DNA of 13,062 nucleotides from JAXGVG01 sp040773965 (GTDB taxonomy: Bacteria > Pseudomonadota > Alphaproteobacteria > UBA9219), in assembly GCA_040773965.1 (NCBI GenBank), contig JAXGVG010000039.1:1-13062 (forward strand), in the 5' to 3' direction. Positions 1 through 6,858 of the stretch are shown here, in pieces. Each line of letters opens with the position of its first letter. Position 1 is the stretch's first letter. The notes under the pieces are model-generated. The model saw nothing but the letters and a program-made list of their open reading frames with translations. It had not been told where the DNA came from and ran no database searches. A program made the position numbers and the translations under genes.

Positions 1-78
1 AGATTTGCGCCAAGGGTACGTTAGACACGGAGCTTGTGGGTCACGTCAATGGCTCGCATGGCAAGGGTTCCCCGGCGG

Positions 79-106
79 TTGTATGGACTCGATTGCAATC
101 TATACG
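79..106 (+). promoter_or_regulatory. weak candidate promoter upstream of comEC
   Basis: A -35-like TTGTAT (79-84) and a -10-like TATACG (101-106) are separated by 16 bases, about 60 bases before the comEC start. The spacer contains a perfect 10-base palindrome, GATTGCAATC (91-100). Neither box is close to consensus, so this is only a candidate. Otherwise positions 1-158 show no recognisable gene: two plus-strand frames are open for roughly 40-50 codons but encode nothing I recognise. Confidence 0.2.
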
Positions 107-167
107 GCCTTCTTTAACATGGATTTAACGCCTTGCTCGCACCCGTACGGCTAAGCGATTGATAAGA

Positions 168-2366
168 ATGCTGAATGAAGCTCCCTCCCTTGTTGAAAAA
201 AAGTTATTTCATGTCATTGAACATGAAAGAATCCACCTTTTTTTCAGGGACATTGCCCGCGCCTGGGAGGCGGAACGGCCCCGCTTTTTTTACTGGACGC
301 CTGTCGTACTCGGGGTGGGAATAGGCGTTTATTTCGTCTGGCCACGCGAACCGAATCTTGAAACCGCTTTCATGCTGACGCTTTTGTCCGCGGCGGCCAT
401 GGTTCTTTGGCGCGGGAAGATGGCGCTGCGCGCCGTTTTTCTGGTTTCGCTCGGATTCACGCTGGCCGCGGCGTCAAGCCATATGTACGGCACGCCTCTG
501 CTCGACTGGCCCCTGGGGCCGGTCGCCGTGGAGGGCACGATCGTTGATGTCGAGCAGCACGGCGAAGAACGAAAAGGCCGGCGCTTGCTTCTTGAGGATC
601 TGTCCATCGAAAAACTTCCCGAAAGGCGCATGCCGCGGCGCATCCGGCTGGTTGTCGCGGAACGGTTGAACAAGCGCGTCGGCGAGCTTCGTCCGGGCCA
701 GCGTTTTCAGGCGCTGGCGAAGCTGATGCCCCTTTCCGAGCCGTTGAATCCCGACGGCTTCGATTTTCGCCGCAACGGATTTTTTCAGGGAATCGGCGCG
801 ACAGGCTACGTCATGGGAAAGGTCCAGGTTTCCGATCCGGAAGTATCGCCGAAAAAACCGTCGCTCTGGTTCGCGCAATTCAGGCGCGACATTCAGGCGG
901 AAGTAAAGAAAACGCTTGAGGGGGACCGCGCCGGACTGGCGATCATTTTTCTGACCGGCGACAAAAGCTCGCTGGGTTCCGAATCGGCCGAGGCGATACG
1001 CGCGGTCGGCCTGGCGCACTTGCTGGCGATCTCCGGTTTGCATGTCAGCCTGGTCGCGGGAATCGTGTTTTTCCTGAGCCGCGCGCTGTTCGCGCTTGTT
1101 CCGATGCTGGCGTTGCGTTTTCCCGTCAAGAAATGGGCGGCCGGGCTGTCGTTGATCTCCATCTTTTTTTATACGCTTCTGGTCGGCGCGCCCGTGCCGA
1201 CGCGACGCGCCCTGATGATGGCGGGCGTCGCGCTTTTGGGCGTGATGCTGGACCGCATTACGTTGTCGCTCCGCACGGTGGCGCTCGCGGCGCTTGTCAT
1301 TCTCCTTGTCTGGCCCCAGATGCTGTTGCACCCGTCTTTCCAGCTCTCGTTTGCGGCCGTGCTGGGTCTCGTTTCCGTTCATGAAGGGTTGCGCCGGCGG
1401 GGGTGGCGCCTGTTTTCCGGCCGGGAAGGGTGGTTTTGGCAGGCCTTGCGGTACATCGTCGAGCTGGCGGGCATGTCTTTCGTGGCGGCGGTGGCCACGC
1501 TGCCGTTCGGACTCTATCATTTTCAGGAAGCCGGGATTTACGGCATGCTCGCCAACACGCTCGCCATTCCGTTGACGGGCTTCTGGCTCATGCCGGTGTG
1601 CGTTTTTGTCATACTTCTCTGGCCCTTCGGCCTGGCGGCGTGGCCGCTCAAGCTGATGGAGCCTGGCGCAGGACTCCTTATGTGGATCAGCCGGACCATC
1701 GCTTCCTTGCCCGGCGCGCATTACGCCCCTCCGCCGATGCCCGTTGCGTTGATGCTCGCCGCTACGTTCGGCGGTCTTTTCTTTTGCTTTACACGCGGCC
1801 GCAAGCGCTGGGCCGGTCTGGCGACGACGATTTTGGCGGTGTCGCTGACTTTTTTCGGAACCCGCCCCGCTGTTTTTCTAAGCCCCAACGGGGATCAGGT
1901 TGGCTGGCGGCGCGACGAACCGAAGGAATTGCTTATAACCGGTTATGACAAGCCGGAGAAATTTATCGCCAAATACTGGCTACGCTCTGCGGGCGCGCGC
2001 AAGGACGAACTTCGTTTCATCGACAACGACGCCGTGGACGAGCCGCCGCTTTCGTGCAACGAGACCCGCTGCGTCTGGCAGGGCGCGAAGGGAACCGTCG
2101 CCTGGATGAGGAATCCCGATGCCTTGCCCGGAGAATGCGCCAAAGGCCATGCCGTCGTCGTCAACCCCTTTAACGACCGCGCGTGCGGCGCGGGAGTGGC
2201 GTCTATGATCACGTATGCCTCTTTCCGTCAGCACGGCGCTTATGTCATTTATGATACGGAAAAAGGCCTTCGCGTCCGCTATGCGCGCGAGATTCGCGCG
2301 GCGCGACCATGGAGCGCAGGGTGGCGGCAAAACGAGGCATGGGGCCGGTTCTGGCCCGGGTTTTAA
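168..2366 (+). CDS. comEC: ComEC/Rec2-family DNA-uptake channel, without nuclease domain
   Basis: Inner-membrane channel protein that in competent bacteria moves single-stranded DNA into the cytoplasm. The order is an N-terminal hydrophobic segment (about 45-60, numbered from the TTG at 159), a soluble DUF4131-like region (about 120-225), then the polytopic Competence domain (about 255-520). Family hallmarks are HLLAISGLHV (287-296), PVPTRRA (near 346-351) and HPSFQLSF (391-398). The tail of roughly 170 residues has no metallo-beta-lactamase HxHxDH motif, so it lacks the nuclease-like domain of Bacillus ComEC; many alphaproteobacterial homologues do too. I prefer ATG 168 over the in-frame TTG at 159; Shine-Dalgarno support is weak for both. 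The gene stands alone on the plus strand, 66 bases before psd. DNA uptake is a family inference; no other competence gene is in view. Confidence 0.9.
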   Translation: MLNEAPSLVEKKLFHVIEHERIHLFFRDIARAWEAERPRFFYWTPVVLGVGIGVYFVWPREPNLETAFMLTLLSAAAMVLWRGKMALRAVFLVSLGFTLAAASSHMYGTPLLDWPLGPVAVEGTIVDVEQHGEERKGRRLLLEDLSIEKLPERRMPRRIRLVVAERLNKRVGELRPGQRFQALAKLMPLSEPLNPDGFDFRRNGFFQGIGATGYVMGKVQVSDPEVSPKKPSLWFAQFRRDIQAEVKKTLEGDRAGLAIIFLTGDKSSLGSESAEAIRAVGLAHLLAISGLHVSLVAGIVFFLSRALFALVPMLALRFPVKKWAAGLSLISIFFYTLLVGAPVPTRRALMMAGVALLGVMLDRITLSLRTVALAALVILLVWPQMLLHPSFQLSFAAVLGLVSVHEGLRRRGWRLFSGREGWFWQALRYIVELAGMSFVAAVATLPFGLYHFQEAGIYGMLANTLAIPLTGFWLMPVCVFVILLWPFGLAAWPLKLMEPGAGLLMWISRTIASLPGAHYAPPPMPVALMLAATFGGLFFCFTRGRKRWAGLATTILAVSLTFFGTRPAVFLSPNGDQVGWRRDEPKELLITGYDKPEKFIAKYWLRSAGARKDELRFIDNDAVDEPPLSCNETRCVWQGAKGTVAWMRNPDALPGECAKGHAVVVNPFNDRACGAGVASMITYASFRQHGAYVIYDTEKGLRVRYAREIRAARPWSAGWRQNEAWGRFWPGF

Positions 2367-2377
2367 CAACGCTTTCC

Positions 2378-2403
2378 AAAAGCCGGCGACTCCGCTAGCT
2401 TTT
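2378..2403 (+). terminator. possible weak intrinsic terminator after comEC
   Basis: AAAAGC (2378-2383) can pair with GCTTTT (2398-2403), with an inner CGG/CCG pairing, 11 bases after the comEC stop codon. The U-tract is only the TTTT of the closing arm, so termination would be partial at best. Confidence 0.25.
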
Positions 2404-2432
2404 GCCTGAAACAACGATTGCGCGGGTTTGCC

Positions 2433-3140
2433 ATGGCGGGATTTAAAAACATTGTGCCGAACATTCATCCGGAGGGATGGCTTTTCATCGGCCTGTTCGC
2501 CGTTATCACGGCTGCGATGGGGCTTCTGGGATGGCCCTTCTTTTTCCTCGGCCTTGTCCTGACGGCGTGGTGCGTTTATTTCTTCCGCGATCCCGCGCGC
2601 GTGACGCCGTCGCGTCCCGGGCTGATCGTAAGCCCGGCCGATGGCCGCGTCGTGGCGGTCCGGGAAGTCATCCCCGACAGCGGCCTCGGCCTCGACGGCG
2701 AAGCGCGTACACGCGTCAGCATATTCCTGAACATCTTCGATGTGCACGTAAACCGGAGCCCGGTTGACGGTAATGTGGTGCATGCGTTCTATCGCGCGGG
2801 CAGGTTCTTCAACGCTTCGTTGGATAAGTCGAGCGAGTATAACGAGCGCATGTCGCTGGCGCTTGAAATGACCGGCAACCACCCCTATGCCGGAAAGCGC
2901 GTTGGCGTCGTGCAAATCGCCGGACTTATCGCGCGGCGGATCGTTTGCACGGCGAAGACCGGCCATTGTTTGAAAGCGGGCGAACGTTATGGCATGATCC
3001 GTTTCGGCAGCCGCGCCGATATTTACCTGCCGCCGGGCGTTCAGCCTTTGGTAGCCGTGGGGCAACGCGCAATCGCGGGCGAGACGGTGCTGGCCGACTG
3101 CCTGTCGAACGAAGCCGCGCGGCAAGGAGAGGTGCGCTAA
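2433..3140 (+). CDS. psd: phosphatidylserine decarboxylase, short form
   Basis: Converts phosphatidylserine to phosphatidylethanolamine at the inner membrane, using a pyruvoyl group made by self-cleavage. From ATG 2433 the protein has 235 residues, the size of the short PSD class. Two hydrophobic N-terminal segments lie at about 16-50. Visible motifs are FFRDP (50-54), SPADG (67-71) with a likely catalytic Asp, DVHVNRSP (103-110), and the cleavage site FGS (191-193), expected to split Gly192/Ser193 into beta and alpha chains. The ORF could extend to TTG 2418, but ATG 2433 is the better start. There is no Shine-Dalgarno; the bases just before the start are CGGGTTTGCC, also found before another gene here. 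The stop overlaps the pssA start by one base (TAATG), so the two consecutive enzymes of the pathway are translationally coupled. Confidence 0.95.
   Translation: MAGFKNIVPNIHPEGWLFIGLFAVITAAMGLLGWPFFFLGLVLTAWCVYFFRDPARVTPSRPGLIVSPADGRVVAVREVIPDSGLGLDGEARTRVSIFLNIFDVHVNRSPVDGNVVHAFYRAGRFFNASLDKSSEYNERMSLALEMTGNHPYAGKRVGVVQIAGLIARRIVCTAKTGHCLKAGERYGMIRFGSRADIYLPPGVQPLVAVGQRAIAGETVLADCLSNEAARQGEVR
3124..3133 (+). promoter_or_regulatory. ribosome binding site deciding the pssA start
   Basis: AAGGAGAGGT lies inside the 3' end of psd, about 6-10 bases before the ATG at 3140. It fixes that start over the much longer upstream open frame that begins at 2945 inside psd. Confidence 0.75.
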
Positions 3141-3928
3141 TGAACGGCATAAGCGAAAGGGAAGCGCGCGAATCCAAACGCGATATGCCGCTTACGCGGC
3201 TGATGCCGAACATGTTGACGATGCTGGCTCTTTGCAGCGGTTTGAGTGCCATTCGCTTCGCGTTGCAGGGAAGGTGGCAGGAGGCCGTGATCGCCATCGT
3301 TCTGGCCGCTGTGTTCGACGTGCTGGATGGGCGCGTGGCGCGCCTGTTCAACATCGCGAGCAAGTTCGGCGCGGAACTGGACAGCCTTGCGGACCTGACA
3401 AGCTTTGGCGTCGCGCCGGGGTTTATGCTTTACCTGTGGTCCCTTCAAAACGAAGGAGGGAGTCTGGGGTGGATCGCCGTTCTGGCGTTCGTCGCGTGCA
3501 TGGCGTTGCGCCTCGCGCGATTCAACACGATGCTGGAAGACCACACGGCGCCCAAGTGGACCAAGAGCTATTTCACGGGCGTTCCGGCGCCGGCGGGGGC
3601 CGGGCTGGCGCTCTTGCCCTTGATTTTGACGCTGGAGTTCGGCCCTTCGGTTCAGCTTCCGGCATTTCTTCTTGCCGTTTGGATGCTGGTTGTCGCGGGC
3701 CTGATGGTCAGCCGCTTGCCGACGCTGTCGATGAAAGGACGGCGCATTGCGCCGGTGTTTGTCGCGCCGACTTTGGCGGGCGCATGCTTGCTTGTAGCGG
3801 CGCTTGTCACCAACCCATGGATGACATTGTCGGGTCTAGGCCTTCTTTATCTCGTCATGTTGCCCTATGGCTGGTACAGCTATCGCCGACGGAAGCAAAA
3901 GGAAGCCCGGGAATCCGATTATGTCTAA
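3140..3928 (+). CDS. pssA: CDP-diacylglycerol-serine O-phosphatidyltransferase
   Basis: Makes phosphatidylserine from CDP-diacylglycerol and serine, the substrate of the Psd encoded just upstream. The protein has 262 residues. The CDP-alcohol phosphotransferase signature DG-x2-AR-x8-G-x3-D-x3-D is complete: D63, G64, A67, R68, G77, D81 and D85, with metal-binding and catalytic Asp residues. Several hydrophobic segments follow, and the last residues are basic (YRRRKQK). The family choice over PgsA-type enzymes rests on the N-terminal LMPNMLTMLALCSG stretch and on the neighbour psd, a common alphaproteobacterial pairing. The gene overlaps psd by one base and kdsA by eight bases, so all three are probably on one transcript. 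Confidence 0.94.
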   Translation: MNGISEREARESKRDMPLTRLMPNMLTMLALCSGLSAIRFALQGRWQEAVIAIVLAAVFDVLDGRVARLFNIASKFGAELDSLADLTSFGVAPGFMLYLWSLQNEGGSLGWIAVLAFVACMALRLARFNTMLEDHTAPKWTKSYFTGVPAPAGAGLALLPLILTLEFGPSVQLPAFLLAVWMLVVAGLMVSRLPTLSMKGRRIAPVFVAPTLAGACLLVAALVTNPWMTLSGLGLLYLVMLPYGWYSYRRRKQKEARESDYV

Positions 3929-4769
3929 ATGCGTGGACCTTGCCTTGCCGAGAGGCGGCGCGCTTTCGATCGGCAATCGCAAAAGGCTGACGTTCATCGC
4001 CGGGCCGTGCCAGATGGAATCGCGCGCGCAAGCGCTGGAGATGAGCGCCGCGCTGTCCGAAGTGGCCGCAAAATACAAAACCGGCATCGTCTATAAAACG
4101 TCGTTCGACAAGGCCAACCGCTCGTCGATCAAGACGGAGCGCGGCATCGGCCTTGAAAAAGCGCTGCCCATTCTGGCGGAAGTGCGCGAGACGTCCGGCC
4201 TGCCTGTCGTTACGGATGTGCATGAGGCGGCGCAATGCGCGCCCGTGGCCGAAGTTGTGGATATGCTGCAAATACCGGCGTTTCTTTGCCGCCAGACGGA
4301 CTTGCTTCTGGCGGCGGGCGCGACGGGCCGCGCCGTAAACGTGAAAAAAGGGCAATTCCTCGCGCCGTGGGATATGAAAAACGTCGCGGCCAAGATCGCC
4401 TCGACGGGCAACGAACGCATTCTTCTTTGCGAGCGCGGCGCAAGCTTCGGCTACAACGCGCTGGTGTCGGACATGCGCGCGCTGCCGATCATGGCGCAAA
4501 CGGGATACCCCGTCGTTTTCGACGCGACTCATTCCGTGCAACAGCCCGGCGGCAAGGGCGAGAGCAGCGGCGGCGAAAGGCAGTTTGTGCCCGTGCTGGC
4601 GCGTGCGGCCGTAGCCGTTGGGGTGGCGGCCGTGTTTCTCGAAACGCATCCCGACCCCGATCATGCGCCGTCCGACGGCCCTAACATGATCGCGTTTAAG
4701 GACTTTCCAAAGCTGGTTGAGACGCTGCTTGCGTTTGACGAATTGGCTAAAAACGAATCCTGCGGCTAG
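3921..4769 (+). CDS. kdsA: 3-deoxy-8-phosphooctulonate synthase, metal-dependent class
   Basis: Condenses phosphoenolpyruvate with arabinose 5-phosphate to give Kdo 8-phosphate for lipopolysaccharide inner core. The protein has 282 residues. Motifs include IAGPCQMES (26-34), KTSFDKANRSS (59-69), TDVHE (98-102), QIPAFLCRQTDL (117-128) and NVKKGQFLAPW (140-150). The four metal ligands of the Aquifex-type enzyme are all present with a constant offset of 19: C30, H204, E241 and D252. Escherichia coli KdsA has Asn at the Cys position and needs no metal, so this should be the metal-dependent class. Start ATG 3921 overlaps pssA by eight bases; the frame also opens earlier at 3867, but those residues (MAGTAIADG...) fall inside pssA and before the conserved domain. 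Its substrate supplier kdsD lies 0.5 kb away, convergent. Confidence 0.96.
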   Translation: MSKCVDLALPRGGALSIGNRKRLTFIAGPCQMESRAQALEMSAALSEVAAKYKTGIVYKTSFDKANRSSIKTERGIGLEKALPILAEVRETSGLPVVTDVHEAAQCAPVAEVVDMLQIPAFLCRQTDLLLAAGATGRAVNVKKGQFLAPWDMKNVAAKIASTGNERILLCERGASFGYNALVSDMRALPIMAQTGYPVVFDATHSVQQPGGKGESSGGERQFVPVLARAAVAVGVAAVFLETHPDPDHAPSDGPNMIAFKDFPKLVETLLAFDELAKNESCG

Positions 4770-4810
4770 ACGGGCCTCCGTTTATATATTCTTCATGAAG
4801 GGTTTTTTCG

Positions 4811-4841
4811 GGCCATCTTGTGGCCATAAATGAGGTAGAAT
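4811..4841 (+). promoter_or_regulatory. candidate promoter with GGCCAT repeats, upstream of the secreted protein gene
   Basis: A good -10-like TAGAAT (4836-4841) lies 50 bases before the ATG at 4891. No -35 box is visible at 16-18 bases. Instead that place holds GGCCAT twice (4811-4816 and 4822-4827), 11 bases apart. The same bases form the inverted repeat GGCCA-N5-TGGCC (4811-4825). A regulator-dependent promoter would fit this arrangement, but it is an inference. The rest of the 121-base gap after kdsA contains no clear terminator. Confidence 0.35.
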
Positions 4842-4851
4842 AAAGACCCAT

Positions 4852-4884
4852 AAGGGGCTTTTTATCCCCCTCTCTCTTGGGGAG
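4852..4884 (+). promoter_or_regulatory. leader with two competing hairpins over the ribosome binding site
   Basis: The leader contains GGGG (4854-4857), CCCCC (4866-4870) and GGGG (4879-4882). The last is part of the Shine-Dalgarno GGGGAG (4879-4884), six bases before the ATG. The middle C-run can pair either with the first G-run, leaving the ribosome site free, or with the second, hiding it. The stems are only 4-5 bp. The Shine-Dalgarno is clear; the switch is a hypothesis. Confidence 0.35.
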
Positions 4885-4890
4885 TTTCGC

Positions 4891-5307
4891 ATGAAAATAA
4901 TCGTCGTTGCCGCGTTGGCTCTCGTTGTGATGTCGGGTTTTGCGCAACCCGCCGCTGCCCGTTCCCATGTGAGCTTCTATTATGGTTCCGGTCCGGGCTG
5001 CTGTTGGGGCGCGCCTTACCGGGGGCCGTACGAGCATCCCTATCCGCCGTATTACCCGCGTTTTCGTCGGCCCGTCGTTATCGTGCCGCCGTCCGCCGTC
5101 GTTTATGAAGCGCCGCCGGTGACGTATGTCGCGCCCTCGCCGGTTCAGGATTCGATTCCGGCCAATCAGACGTCGCCGACGTTTACCGACGGCTATGGGC
5201 GCACGTGCCGCAATTATGAAACCACGAAGATCGTCGATGGCGTGGCGCGAAACATTCTTGGAACGGCCTGCCTGAGTTCCGATGGAACCTGGCGGGTTGT
5301 GGATTAG
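4891..5307 (+). CDS. small secreted protein, surface-antigen-like C-terminus
   Basis: 138 residues with a classical signal peptide (about 1-23, cleavage probably after AAA), so the product is likely periplasmic or outer-surface. There is no lipobox Cys at the cleavage point. The middle (24-85) is rich in Tyr, Pro and Gly (for example HPYPPYYPRF at 49-58). The last 40 residues contain GYGRTCRNYETT (101-112), ILGTACLSSDGTW (122-134), a two-Cys pattern (C106, C127) that resembles the end of RT0821/Lpp0805-like surface antigens of alpha- and gammaproteobacteria; C37 and C38 form another pair. The function is unknown. Start ATG 4891 has a good GGGGAG six bases upstream. The stop codon shares bases with the kdsD stop codon on the other strand. 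Confidence 0.82.
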   Translation: MKIIVVAALALVVMSGFAQPAAARSHVSFYYGSGPGCCWGAPYRGPYEHPYPPYYPRFRRPVVIVPPSAVVYEAPPVTYVAPSPVQDSIPANQTSPTFTDGYGRTCRNYETTKIVDGVARNILGTACLSSDGTWRVVD

Positions 5308-6302
5308 GCAATGCCTGCTTGCAGAAGGTCGTGAATATGCAGGATGCCCACGGGCTTGCCGTCTTTGACGACAAAAAGCTGGGTGCGTTTCGTTTCGTTT
5401 AACGTTTTTAAGGCCTCGGCAGCCAAAAGACGCGGCGCGACGGTCATAGGGTTGCGCGTCATGACGGCGGCGGCGGTTTTCTCGGTAAGTCCGTTGCCCA
5501 TGTGGCGCCGCAAATCGCCGTCCGTGATGATCCCGGCCAAAACGCCGGAGGCGTCGACGATTCCCGCGCAGCCGAAACGCTTTTCGGTCATGACGACCAG
5601 CACATGCGCCATCGTATCGGCTTCCTTCGCCAGAGGAAGCTCGTTGCCGCCGTGCATAACGTCGCTGACGCGCAAAAGGGTTTTGCCCAGCTTGCCGCCC
5701 GGGTGGAAGTTGCGGAAATCGTCGGCGGTGAAGCCTTTGCACTCCAGCGCCGTTACGGCCAGCGCGTCGCCAAGCGCCAGCATCATCGTCGTCGACGTGG
5801 TCGGCGCAAGGCCCAGCGAGCCGACTTCCGGCTCCGGCGGAAGAAGAAGCAAAACGTCCGAGGCCTGCGCCAGCGCGCTTTGCGCGCGGCTCGTAATGCC
5901 GATCAGCGGAATGGAAAAGCGCCGCGTATAATCGACAAGATCGCCGAGTTCAGCCGTTTCGCCGGAATTGGACAGCGCGATGACGACGTCTTCCGGCACG
6001 ATCATGCCGAGGTCGCCATGGCTCGCCTCGCCGGGATGGACAAATAGGGCGGGCGTGCCGGTGGAAGCGAGCGTTGCCGCAATCTTGCGTCCGATATGGC
6101 CGCTTTTTCCCATGCCGCTTACGACCACGCGGCCCTTGCAGGCAACGAGCAGGCGCACCGCCTCGACAAACGTGCCGTTAAGACGATCGGCCAGGACTTT
6201 TAACGCCGCGCCTTCTGCAGTCAGCACTTTCCGGGCGCTGGCCAGAAGCGCGTTGTCGTTCATGGCGGCGGGTTTTGCCGGGGCTTTCGGTAAAGGCGTC
6301 AT
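5304..6302 (-). CDS. kdsD: arabinose-5-phosphate isomerase (SIS + tandem CBS)
   Basis: Interconverts ribulose 5-phosphate and arabinose 5-phosphate, the first step of Kdo synthesis, in the cytoplasm. The protein has 332 residues. The N-terminal SIS domain (about 45-200) carries GMGKSG (63-68), HGDLG (95-99), SNSGET (111-116) and FHPGGKLG (199-206). Two CBS domains follow (about 213-265 and 280-330). This is the KpsF/GutQ/KdsD architecture; the nearby kdsA favours KdsD. I chose ATG 6302: an AGGA lies about 10 bases upstream and a promoter sits at the right distance. A second in-frame ATG at 6263 would drop 13 low-complexity residues. The gene converges with the small secreted protein gene and overlaps it by four bases. 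kdsB and kdsC are not in the window. Confidence 0.95.
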   Translation of the reverse strand: MTPLPKAPAKPAAMNDNALLASARKVLTAEGAALKVLADRLNGTFVEAVRLLVACKGRVVVSGMGKSGHIGRKIAATLASTGTPALFVHPGEASHGDLGMIVPEDVVIALSNSGETAELGDLVDYTRRFSIPLIGITSRAQSALAQASDVLLLLPPEPEVGSLGLAPTTSTTMMLALGDALAVTALECKGFTADDFRNFHPGGKLGKTLLRVSDVMHGGNELPLAKEADTMAHVLVVMTEKRFGCAGIVDASGVLAGIITDGDLRRHMGNGLTEKTAAAVMTRNPMTVAPRLLAAEALKTLNETKRTQLFVVKDGKPVGILHIHDLLQAGIA

Positions 6303-6331
6303 GAAGAAAGGGTCCTTGCTGGTCCGGCGGC

Positions 6332-6359
6332 ATTATAGGCGCTGGAAAGCAGGAGACAA
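6332..6359 (-). promoter_or_regulatory. sigma-70-type promoter of kdsD
   Basis: Read on the minus strand, TTGTCT (6359-6354) and a perfect TATAAT (6337-6332) are separated by 16 bases. The expected transcript start is near 6325, giving a leader of about 23 bases before ATG 6302. This would let kdsD be transcribed independently of the regulatory genes upstream. Confidence 0.65.
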
Positions 6360-6369
6360 GCGCGCGTTT

Positions 6370-6849
6370 TTACGCTCTTTTTAACCGGAACCAGAGCTGA
6401 AACCGGGTGCGGTCGGTGGTAATTGTGACGCGGCGCGCCAGGCGCAAAAGTATGGGAAAGCCGAGGCCGCCGGGGATATCCGCGTTTAGGTCCGGCGGAT
6501 TGTCCCGGCCGCATCGTGACAGAAAGACGGGCACCATCTCGATCATGGGCGGTATCTGGAAAAAGGATAAAAGGAGAATGGGGCCGCGCCGTCGGGCATG
6601 AAGGCTAAGCGCTTCGGCCTGTCCGTGTTGCGTGGCGTTCGCGATGCATTCGGACAGAATAAGGTACAAATCGGCTTCGGAAAGATAGCCGCGCGGGAAT
6701 TTTCTGACAATGTGATCCATGGTCGCCGGGTTCCACATGGCCCGTTTGTCCATGATGCCGATATAAAATGTCGAGGAGTGAAACGCTGCCCGTTGCGCCG
6801 TTTGAACGTGCGACCGTAAAGGGGATCCGTACACGCGCAATTTCAGCAT
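6370..6849 (-). CDS. RsbW/SpoIIAB-like HATPase with degenerate G1 box
   Basis: 159 residues with the fold signature of serine-kinase anti-sigma factors. The N box SECIANATQHG has E67, N71 and H75, and a G2-like PGGLGFPIL lies at 126-134. In partner switching such a protein binds either a target (often a sigma factor) or a STAS antagonist, and phosphorylates the antagonist. Where SpoIIAB has the G1 box RDEGLG, this protein reads FFQIPP (96-101), so the adenine-contacting Asp and both glycines are missing. ATP binding or kinase activity may therefore be altered or lost. The gene is last of three, nine bases after the STAS gene, with GGAAAG just before ATG 6849. Identity as an HATPase is fairly sure from the N box and operon; its activity is not. 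Confidence 0.75.
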   Translation of the reverse strand: MLKLRVYGSPLRSHVQTAQRAAFHSSTFYIGIMDKRAMWNPATMDHIVRKFPRGYLSEADLYLILSECIANATQHGQAEALSLHARRRGPILLLSFFQIPPMIEMVPVFLSRCGRDNPPDLNADIPGGLGFPILLRLARRVTITTDRTRFQLWFRLKRA

Positions 6850-6858
6850 GGCTTTCCG

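Noticed and set aside
2..153. Plus-strand frame open from the window start to 153, possible tail of an upstream gene
   Set aside because: About 50 codons with no recognisable motif and no second line of support; also no minus-strand start of gltX or another usual comEC neighbour could be read.
474..1721. Long minus-strand open frame (415 codons) opposite comEC
   Set aside because: It lies wholly inside a gene with clear ComEC motifs; the translation is rich in Arg, Gln, His and Pro without any family motif, as expected for the reverse of GC-rich coding DNA.
4791..4810. CTTCATGAAG followed by GGTTTTTT, considered as kdsA terminator
   Set aside because: The stem is four pairs with a two-base loop, which cannot form properly; the nearby ACGG/CCGT stem is equally weak.
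4747..5742. 331-codon minus-strand open frame spanning kdsA end, secreted protein and kdsD
   Set aside because: It is out of frame with kdsD and crosses a region already explained by a signal-peptide protein with its own ribosome site; the translation is Arg-rich and featureless.
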